A DNA stretch of 64,000 bases from RGDT01 sp964630925 (GTDB lineage Bacteria > Planctomycetota > Planctomycetia > Gemmatales > Gemmataceae): positions 1 through 64,000 of the forward strand of contig CAZVZK010000026.1 of assembly GCA_964630925.1 (NCBI GenBank). Reading direction: 5' to 3'. Shown in pieces: positions 58,102 through 64,000 of this stretch. The translations under genes were made by a program, and so were the position numbers. The first letter of the stretch is position 1; each line of letters begins with the position of its first letter. The notes below the pieces were generated by a model. It was given only the letters and a program-made list of their open reading frames with translations, searched no databases and was not told the origin of the DNA.

Positions 58102-58911
58102 TCAAACGGTGGCCAGTTGTCTGCCGCGGTACATCCGCACCTCGCCGCCGCGTGGGGCGAGGCCGATCTCGGCGGCCAGGGCGTGGTACCTCGCCAGCCC
58201 CTCCAGCTCGCGCGGGCCGAGGTCGAAGTGCAGGATGTCGGCCAGGTAACGCCGGCAGTACCCGGCGTCCAGCCCCAGGCCCGGCGCCTCACGCTGGGCG
58301 ATGACGCCGGCCTTCCGCACGCCCCGCCGCTTCGCCTCGTGCAGCGCCGCCTCCACCCCGCCGAGGTCCGCCCCCGCACGCACCGCCCACAGGGCGTACA
58401 CGAACGGCAATCCCGTCCAGTCGTGCCACTCGCGCCCGAGGTCGAACGCGAAATCCATCCCCGGCAGGCACGCCCGCATCGCCCGGTCGCCGATCAGCAG
58501 CACGGCGTCGGCGTCGGCGTCCTCCGCGTCACGGTCGAGGGGCAGCGGGATCACCTCGGGCGTGATGCCGTGACGCTTCCGCAGGAGGATCTGCGTCAGC
58601 GCGGCGCTCGTCCGCGAGCCCTCGTCCAGCGCGACGCGGCGGATCTCCGGCCACGGCTTGCGGCTGAACAGCGTCACGCTCAACACCGGGCCGCGCGTGG
58701 CGATGGAGATGTTCGGCACGGCCGAGTAGGTGCCGGCTCGGAAGTACTCGATCACGGGGATGAGGGCCACGTCCAGCTCGCCGGCGGCGAGACGGTCCGC
58801 GAGCCGGCTGGGCAGGTCGAGGATCAGGTCGGCCTCGGGCGCGAGCTGATCCAGATCGCAGATGAGCGGCTTCGTATTCAGGTAATTGACCGCGCCGATG
58901 CGGACGACCAT
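58102..58911 (-). CDS. mqnA: Chorismate dehydratase
   Basis: MqnA removes water from chorismate to give 3-enolpyruvylbenzoate, the entry step of the futalosine pathway. The 269-residue protein has a periplasmic-binding-protein-like fold: RIGAVNYLNTKPLICDL at the N-terminus, LAAGELDVALIPVIEYFR, SVTLFSRKPWPEIRRVALDEGSRTSAAL and LLIGDRAMRA, all close to the family pattern. The C-terminus has the YLADILHFDLGPRELEGLARYHALAAE segment. It lies just upstream of mqnC. A GGGCCCC hairpin (58950-58969) separates it from the STAS gene upstream, and its promoter must lie in the 97-bp gap. Confidence 0.93.
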   Translation of the reverse strand: MVVRIGAVNYLNTKPLICDLDQLAPEADLILDLPSRLADRLAAGELDVALIPVIEYFRAGTYSAVPNISIATRGPVLSVTLFSRKPWPEIRRVALDEGSRTSAALTQILLRKRHGITPEVIPLPLDRDAEDADADAVLLIGDRAMRACLPGMDFAFDLGREWHDWTGLPFVYALWAVRAGADLGGVEAALHEAKRRGVRKAGVIAQREAPGLGLDAGYCRRYLADILHFDLGPRELEGLARYHALAAEIGLAPRGGEVRMYRGRQLATV

Positions 58912-58949
58912 GAGTGCGGCTCCTCCCCCAGCCAGTCTATCCAGGCGAG

Positions 58950-58969
58950 CGGGCCCCGTCAGGGGCCCG
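58950..58969 (-). terminator. Hairpin between the STAS gene and mqnA
   Basis: CGGGCCCC-GTCA-GGGGCCCG is an 8-bp perfect hairpin about 40 nt after the STAS stop (59009) on the minus strand. It probably ends the STAS transcript before mqnA; no T-run follows. Confidence 0.55.
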
Positions 58970-59008
58970 GCGATCGCCGCTCACTGGCCGTGAGTTCAAC
59001 CGCAGGCA

Positions 59009-59377
59009 TCAGCCCGCCTTAACCACGGCGGGCTCGGGGTCGGGGTAGGGCAGGCGGGCGGCGTCGTCGCGCGACTCGCACAGCGGGAACAGGCGGTCGA
59101 GGTGGGTGACGCGGAAGACCTCGCGGTGTGACGGCTCGGGGACACACAGGACCACGTCGCCGGGCCTGGCCCCCAGCCTGGCCCAGGCGCCGGTCAGCAG
59201 GCCGAGTAGCTCGGCGTTGACGCGCGAGACGGCGGCGAGATCGACGATCAGACGGCGGGCGTTCCGGCCGGCCTGGAGGATGAGGCGGCGGGCCCGCTCG
59301 GCCTGGTCGTGGTTGTCACAGGGCCGCGCGGGCAGCTCCACCACCGGCAGCCCCTCGTGCTGGGTGAGGCGTGGCAT
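59009..59377 (-). CDS. Lone STAS-domain protein lacking the phospho-serine
   Basis: A 122-residue protein consisting of one STAS domain (anti-sigma antagonist fold). The strand-helix core is RRLIVDLAAVSRVNAELLGLLTGAWARLGARPGDVVLCVP. In SpoIIAA-type antagonists the loop is D-S-S-G-L-G with a phosphorylated serine; here it reads N-A-E-L-L-G, so the site cannot be phosphorylated on serine. It may be a permanently active or scaffold-type STAS protein, or have a different partner. No anti-sigma kinase is adjacent; the RsbT-type genes are 56 kb away in the same window. The ATG is at 59377. The 256-bp gap upstream (59378-59633) holds only small hairpins (for example CCGGAAT/ATTCCGG, 59462-59485). 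Confidence 0.82.
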   Translation of the reverse strand: MPRLTQHEGLPVVELPARPCDNHDQAERARRLILQAGRNARRLIVDLAAVSRVNAELLGLLTGAWARLGARPGDVVLCVPEPSHREVFRVTHLDRLFPLCESRDDAARLPYPDPEPAVVKAG

Positions 59378-59633
59378 CAGCAGTGTCTCCTCTCTCGTTC
59401 CGGAGAGAAGACGATCCAGGGCGGCGGATCGTTCTCCCCGGAAGTGATAACGTGCACCCGCCCGGAATGGGACAGGGGATTCCGGACGTATGGCCCCGGT
59501 GGCAAACTTTGCCGGCTGGGTAAGCTGGTTGGGCCTTGCGGGCGACGCCCCGTGAGGTTACCGTGAACCCAATCGACTATCCTGACGGGGAGGCCGCGCC
59601 CCCTCACCCGCGACAACCGAGGTATCCGTACCC

Positions 59634-62339
59634 ATGAATCGGCAGACGATCACCCTCCTGGGTCTCGGGGCGATGATGATCGCCCTCTCCGGGCATAACG
59701 GCCGCTCCGTCGGCCAGGGCGCCCCCGGCGTGCCCGCGCCGAAGTTCCCCGACATCGACGCCGTCGTCAAGGGCGGCAAGGAATACGACGGCCTGTTCAA
59801 GCTGCATCAGAAGGACGACACGGTCTACGCCGAGGTCAAGTTCTTCCAGCTCAACCAGCCCTTCCTGTGCCCCATCTCCATCGCCCGCGGCCCCGGCGGG
59901 GCCTACGTCGGCGGCGACACCCTCAACTTCGGCGAGCAGTGGGTGCTGCTGTTCCGCCGCGTCAATGACCGCGTCTTCCTCGTCCGCCGCAACGTCCGCT
60001 TCAAGGCCGCCCCCGGCTCCGCCGTCAGCAAGGCCGTCGAGACCACCTACACCGACAGCGTCCTCATGTCGCTGCGCATCCACGGCATCAGCATGGCCCG
60101 GCAGAGCCTGCTGCTGAGCCTGAACGAGATCTTCATGACCGACTTCGCGCAGCTGCGGCGTGGCTTCTTCGACCCCTCGCGCTCGTCGTGGGTCAAGGTC
60201 AAGGCGTTCCCGAAGAACGTCGAGCTGCAGGTGGCCGCCACGTTCTCCGGCGGGCGGAGCGGCAACGAGGTGATCGACGGGCGCGGCACGACCGTGGTCA
60301 TCCACTACGGGCTGTGCGAGCTGCCGGGGCCGGGCTACACGCCGCGCATCGCCGACGACCGCGTCGGGCACTTCCTCACCGTGGTGAAGGACTACACCAG
60401 CGACACGCGCGAGACGCCGTTCTATCGGTACGTGAACCGCTGGCGCCTGGAGCGTGCCGACGGCAGCGTGTGGAAGGAAGGGGGCAAGCTGGCCGCCCCG
60501 AAGAAGAAGATCGTCTTCTGGATCGAGAAGAGCGTGCCGGAGGAGTACCGCGCCTACGTCCGCGAGGGCATCCTGGAGTGGAACAAGGCGTTCGCCAAGA
60601 TCGGCTTCCGCGACGCCATCGAGGTGCGGCAGCAGGAGAACGAGGACTTCGACCCCGAGGACATCAACTACAACACCTTCCGCTGGATCACCACCGACCG
60701 AGGCTTCGCCAAGGGGCCTAGCCGGGCCAACCCCCTCACCGGCGAGATCTTCGACGCCGACATCATCTTCGACGCCAGCATGGTGCGCTACTACCGCCAG
60801 GACGCCGCCACCTTCGGCGGGTCGGCGGCGGCCAACGACATCAGCCCCATCCGCGCCCAGCAGAAGGGGATGGGCCTCGGCTCGCTGGACATGGCCGGCG
60901 AGGAGCCCGAGGGCGGCTGGAACACCCGCCCGGGGCAGAAGATGGACGCCCTCGCCAAGGCGCGGTTCAAGGCGATCACCAACGGCATGTGCGAGTGCGG
61001 GCCGTGCCTGAAGCGCGAGCTGAACCTCCTCGGGCTGGCGATCATGTTGCGGGATGACGGCAAGGACGGCAAGGACGGCATCGTGCCGGAGGAGCTGATC
61101 GGCCAGGCCATCAAGGAGACGACGATGCACGAGGTCGGGCACACGCTCGGCCTGCGGCACAACTTCAAGGCCAGCACGATGCTGAAGAACGAGGACCTGC
61201 ACAAGACGGAGATCACGCGGGCCAGGGGCCTCATCGGCAGCGTGATGGACTACGCCCCGGTGAACCTGGCGCCCAAGGGCGTCAAGCAGGGCGACTACTT
61301 CACGACCACCCTCGGGCCGTACGACTACTGGGTGATCGAGTACGCCTACCGCCCGCTGGGCGGCGGCACCGAGGGCGAGCTGGCCGAGCTGAAGAAGATC
61401 GCCGGCAAGTGCGCCACGCCCGGCCACGACTACTCGACGGACGAGGACCTGTACACGTCGAGCGACCCACTGGTGAACACCTGGGACCTGGGCGCCGACC
61501 CGATGAAGTTCGCCCAGGACCGCATGCTGCTGGCCGAGGAGCTGCTCGCCAAGCTGGCGGACAAGGCGGCCAAGGACGGCGAGGGCTACCAGAGGACACG
61601 GCAGTCGTTCGGCATCCTGCTGCGTGAGTACGGCAACGCGGCGTTCCTGATCAGCAAGCACGTGGGCGGCGTGCAGATGCACCGCGACCACGCCGGCGAC
61701 CCCAACGGCCGCGACCCGTTCGTCGTGGTCGACGCCGAGAAGCAGCGGGCGGCCCTGAAGTTCCTCCAGGAGCACCTCCTGACCGACAAGCCGTTCAACT
61801 TCCCGCCGAAGCTGCTGCGCAAATTGGGCGCGGACCGCTGGCTGCACTGGGGCTCGGAGCGGGCGGTGGCCGGTGCGGTGGAGTACCCGCTGCACGAGCG
61901 CATCCTGGCGATCCAGCGCGTGACGCTGGACCACCTGCTGGACGGCGAGGTGCTGGCGCGGATCCAGAACAACGCGCTGAAGTCCGACAGGGGCGGCAAG
62001 ACCGCGGCCCCGCTGGGCGTCGGCGAGGTGTTCCGGACGTTGACGGACGCGATCTGGGCGGAGCCGGGCAAGGGCAAGAAGCTGGAGCTGTCGATCGTGA
62101 AGCGGAACCTGCAGCGCGAGCACCTGAAGGACCTGACGGCGCTGGTGCTGCGTGGCAACGGGGCGCCGCCGGACGCCCGGAGCGTGGCGCGTCAGCACCT
62201 CAAGGCGATCGACGCGCGGGCGCAGGCGTGGCTGGCCGCGAAGGACGGCGGCCTGGACGACGTGAGCCGGGCGCACCTGGAGGAGACGCGCGAGCGCATC
62301 CTCAAGACGCTCAACGCCTCCATGCAGTCGAGTGAGTGA
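59634..62339 (+). CDS. Secreted zinc-dependent metalloprotease (DUF5117/DUF4953 type)
   Basis: A 901-residue exported protease. After a signal peptide (TITLLGLGAMMIALSG) comes a DUF5117-like region (about 60-250) and then the catalytic DUF4953-like part. The zinc-binding motif HEVGHTLGLRHNF (His499 first) is a full HExxHxxGxxH metzincin signature, and a Met-turn candidate lies in GSVMDYAPVN about 35 residues later. Typical flanks are SVPEEYRAYVREGILEWNKAFAKIGF and NTFRWITTDRG. It would degrade proteins or peptides outside the cytoplasm. Family length (about 800-900) matches. ATG 59634 follows a plausible leader. The next gene on the plus strand is proS, after a 163-bp palindromic repeat. Confidence 0.9.
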   Translation: MNRQTITLLGLGAMMIALSGHNGRSVGQGAPGVPAPKFPDIDAVVKGGKEYDGLFKLHQKDDTVYAEVKFFQLNQPFLCPISIARGPGGAYVGGDTLNFGEQWVLLFRRVNDRVFLVRRNVRFKAAPGSAVSKAVETTYTDSVLMSLRIHGISMARQSLLLSLNEIFMTDFAQLRRGFFDPSRSSWVKVKAFPKNVELQVAATFSGGRSGNEVIDGRGTTVVIHYGLCELPGPGYTPRIADDRVGHFLTVVKDYTSDTRETPFYRYVNRWRLERADGSVWKEGGKLAAPKKKIVFWIEKSVPEEYRAYVREGILEWNKAFAKIGFRDAIEVRQQENEDFDPEDINYNTFRWITTDRGFAKGPSRANPLTGEIFDADIIFDASMVRYYRQDAATFGGSAAANDISPIRAQQKGMGLGSLDMAGEEPEGGWNTRPGQKMDALAKARFKAITNGMCECGPCLKRELNLLGLAIMLRDDGKDGKDGIVPEELIGQAIKETTMHEVGHTLGLRHNFKASTMLKNEDLHKTEITRARGLIGSVMDYAPVNLAPKGVKQGDYFTTTLGPYDYWVIEYAYRPLGGGTEGELAELKKIAGKCATPGHDYSTDEDLYTSSDPLVNTWDLGADPMKFAQDRMLLAEELLAKLADKAAKDGEGYQRTRQSFGILLREYGNAAFLISKHVGGVQMHRDHAGDPNGRDPFVVVDAEKQRAALKFLQEHLLTDKPFNFPPKLLRKLGADRWLHWGSERAVAGAVEYPLHERILAIQRVTLDHLLDGEVLARIQNNALKSDRGGKTAAPLGVGEVFRTLTDAIWAEPGKGKKLELSIVKRNLQREHLKDLTALVLRGNGAPPDARSVARQHLKAIDARAQAWLAAKDGGLDDVSRAHLEETRERILKTLNASMQSSE

Positions 62340-62340
62340 G

Positions 62341-62503
62341 GAAGAGATACCACGAAACACACGGAAGACACGAAATAGAAGACAAAGAAGCAAAGTAGGT
62401 GGAAAGCAGAAAGACGAGGCCTTGGCTGTTCTCTTCTGCCTGCCTGTCTTGCTTCCTTGTCTTCCTTTCGTGTCTTCCGTGTCTTTCGTGGTATGCCCTC
62501 TTC
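62341..62503. repeat. 163-bp imperfect palindrome rich in ACGGAAGACACGAAA words
   Basis: The left arm (62341-62375) reads GAAGAGATACCACGAAACAC then ACGGAAGACACGAAA. The right arm (62466-62503) is its reverse complement with few changes (CATACCACGAAAGACACGG). The pairing continues inward: GAAGACAAAGAAGCAAAG against GAAGACAAGGAAGCAAG and further to the centre. The element is clearly less GC-rich than its neighbours. It starts right after the metalloprotease stop and ends 92 bp before proS. I associate such CCACGAAAGACACGAAAG repeats with planctomycetes and related phyla. It has no coding capacity. Confidence 0.8.
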
Positions 62504-62595
62504 TCCATCTTCCGCACGCCCCGAGCCTCCGGTGCTCGGGGCGTGTCCGTTCCGTATAACCACCGGATCAGGGATCGAACAGACGGAGGGCCGCG

Positions 62596-64000
62596 ATGGC
62601 CGACAAGATCACGCCCCGGGCGACCGATTACTCGAAGTGGTACCTCGACATCGTCCACGAGGCCGGGATGGCCGAGAACAGCGACGTACGCGGCTGCATG
62701 GTCATCAAGCCCCACGGCTACGGCATCTGGGAGAAGATGCAGAAGGCGCTGGACGGCCTGTTCAAGGCCACCGGACACGTCAACGCCTACTTCCCCCTCT
62801 TCATCCCCAAGAGCTACCTCGAGAAGGAGGCCGACCACGTCGAGGGCTTCGCTAAGGAATGTGCCCTGGTGACGCACTCGCGGCTCGTCGCCGGCCCCGA
62901 CGGCAAGGGCCTGATCCCCGACCCCGCGTCGAAGCTGGAGGAGCCCCTCGTCATCCGGCCCACGTCGGAGACGATCATCTGGCGCACCTACAAGAACTGG
63001 ATCCAGAGCTACCGCGACCTCCCCCTGCTCATCAACCAGTGGTGTAACGTCGTCCGCTGGGAGATGCGCACGCGCCTCTTCCTCCGCACCGCCGAGTTCC
63101 TGTGGCAGGAGGGGCACACCGCCCACGCCACCAGGCAGGAGGCCGAGGAGGAGACGCGGCGCATGGTCGATGTGTACGCGAAGTTCGCCGAGGAGTGGAT
63201 GGCCATGCCCGTCCTCGTCGGCCCCAAGAGCGACGGGCAGAAGTTCCCCGGCGCCGAGTACACCCTTTGCATCGAGGCCCTGATGCAGGACGGCAAGGCT
63301 TTGCAGGCAGGCACCAGCCACTTCCTCGCGCAGAACTTCGCCAGGGCGTTCGACGTCACCTTCCAGAACCAGCAGGGGCAGCGCGAATTCGCCTGGGCCA
63401 CGTCGTGGGGCGCATCCACACGCCTCATCGGCGGCCTCATCATGACCCACTCCGACGACAACGGCCTCGTCCTCCCCCCCCGCCTCGCGCCCACTCACGT
63501 CGTCATCTGCCCCCTCGGTCAGAACGACGCGGAGCGTGCCGCCAGCGTCGCGGCGTCGGAGAAACTGGCGGCGGAGCTGCGGGCCCTCCCCCGCGATGAC
63601 TTCTTCGGCTACGAGCCCATCGTGGCCAAGGTGGACATGATGCTCGACAAGAAGCCCGGCTTCCGCTACGCCGAGCATGAGGTGCGCGGCGTTCCCGTGC
63701 GTGTCGAGATCGGCCCCAAGGACCTGGAGAAGAACGCCTGCGCCGTGGCCCGCCGCGACAAGCCCGGCAAGGACGGCAAGCAGTTCGGCATCGCCCTCGC
63801 CGGGGCGGCGGGGCACATCGCCGGCGTGCTGCGCGACATCCAGGCGTCGCTGCACGCGAAGGCGAAGGCGTACCGCGACGGGGCCATGTCGGAGGTGAAC
63901 ACCTACGACGAGTTCAAGGAGAAGATCGAGGGCGGCGGCTTCTTCCTGGCCCACTGGGACGGCACACGCGAGACCGAGGACCGCTTGCAGCAGGAGACGA
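62596..64000 (+). CDS. proS: Prolyl-tRNA synthetase, archaeal/eukaryotic-like type (C-terminus beyond window)
   Basis: ProRS charges tRNA-Pro with proline. The reading frame is open from ATG 62596 (GGAGGG upstream) to the window end, 468 codons. The N-terminus DYSKWYLDIVHEAGMAENSDVRGCMVIKPHGYGIWEKMQ and PLVIRPTSETIIW, VVRWEMRTRLFLRTAEFLWQEGHTAH (class II motif 2), and the late WGASTRLIGGLIMTHSDDNGLVLPPRLAPTHVVI (motif 3) identify the type 3 enzyme. The anticodon-binding domain follows. The INS editing domain of bacterial-type ProRS is absent: motif 2 follows motif 1 directly. Only the final C-terminal zinc-binding part is outside the window. Confidence 0.95.
   Translation, partial: MADKITPRATDYSKWYLDIVHEAGMAENSDVRGCMVIKPHGYGIWEKMQKALDGLFKATGHVNAYFPLFIPKSYLEKEADHVEGFAKECALVTHSRLVAGPDGKGLIPDPASKLEEPLVIRPTSETIIWRTYKNWIQSYRDLPLLINQWCNVVRWEMRTRLFLRTAEFLWQEGHTAHATRQEAEEETRRMVDVYAKFAEEWMAMPVLVGPKSDGQKFPGAEYTLCIEALMQDGKALQAGTSHFLAQNFARAFDVTFQNQQGQREFAWATSWGASTRLIGGLIMTHSDDNGLVLPPRLAPTHVVICPLGQNDAERAASVAASEKLAAELRALPRDDFFGYEPIVAKVDMMLDKKPGFRYAEHEVRGVPVRVEIGPKDLEKNACAVARRDKPGKDGKQFGIALAGAAGHIAGVLRDIQASLHAKAKAYRDGAMSEVNTYDEFKEKIEGGGFFLAHWDGTRETEDRLQQET

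Noticed and set aside
59604..62393. 929-codon minus-strand open frame
   Set aside because: Complement of the metalloprotease gene, which carries a complete zinc motif; the minus frame shows only repetitive His/Arg/Val composition.

Overview
The window looks like a chromosomal segment of a high-GC planctomycete of the Gemmata/Gemmataceae type. The support is family content, not a database match: three pairs of DUF1549/DUF1553 and DUF1501 proteins, a DUF1559 pseudopilin-like protein, a BBP7-type barrel protein, an ECF sigma factor fused to a WD40 propeller, two serine/threonine kinases with membrane tails, a TIGR03067-type protein and the futalosine menaquinone genes mqnA/mqnC. No plasmid or phage backbone is visible. 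The window starts inside rpsA (30S protein S1, minus strand, C-terminus off the left edge) and ends inside proS (prolyl-tRNA synthetase).

Layout. 1.5-8.3 kb: a six-gene, mostly overlapping operon RsbR-RsbS-RsbT, an ATPase/PP2C phosphatase, and two hybrid histidine kinases. It is a stressosome module wired to phosphorelay proteins, with no sigma-B gene nearby. 8.3-15.4 kb: a repeat-bearing gap, glgC, two unknown proteins, an NDH-2-like dehydrogenase, moeA and a secreted WD40 protein. 15.4-24.1 kb: a D-2-hydroxyacid dehydrogenase-like protein with an altered active site, a TIGR03067 protein, two membrane Ser/Thr kinases and a DUF1549-DUF1501 pair. 24.3-28.5 kb: the ECF-WD40 fusion and a polytopic membrane protein. 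28.5-36.6 kb (minus): a secreted LamG/Big protein coupled to fumarylacetoacetase, then a GlcD-GlcF-type FAD/Fe-S dehydrogenase coupled to a serine hydrolase. 36.7-39.1 kb: MarR regulator, Kef-type antiporter and PaiB-like protein in one overlapping operon.

39.1-42.6 kb is the one clearly mobile patch. A tRNA-Asn gene is followed by an intact insertion element, a tyrosine integrase broken by frameshifts, and the inverted 3' remnant of a second copy of the same element. A strong terminator then precedes a BBP7 porin. 44.3-52.0 kb holds two more DUF1549/DUF1501 pairs back to back, separated by a 1-kb gap containing decayed WD40 and ECF sigma fragments. 52.2-53.8 kb: a small lipoprotein and a DUF1559 protein. 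54.1-57 kb: a Gfo/Idh/MocA-like oxidoreductase and a CxxCH/cyclase-like/ankyrin fusion. 57-59.4 kb: mqnC, mqnA and a lone STAS protein. 59.6-64 kb: a large zinc metalloprotease, a 163-bp palindromic repeat, and proS.

Intergenic regions are rich in short palindromic GC repeats of several families. The most unusual content is the stressosome/two-component operon, the ECF-TM-WD40 fusion, the ankyrin/CxxCH fusion and the dehydrogenase lacking its catalytic glutamate. All functions are inferred from motifs read by eye; no searches were run.
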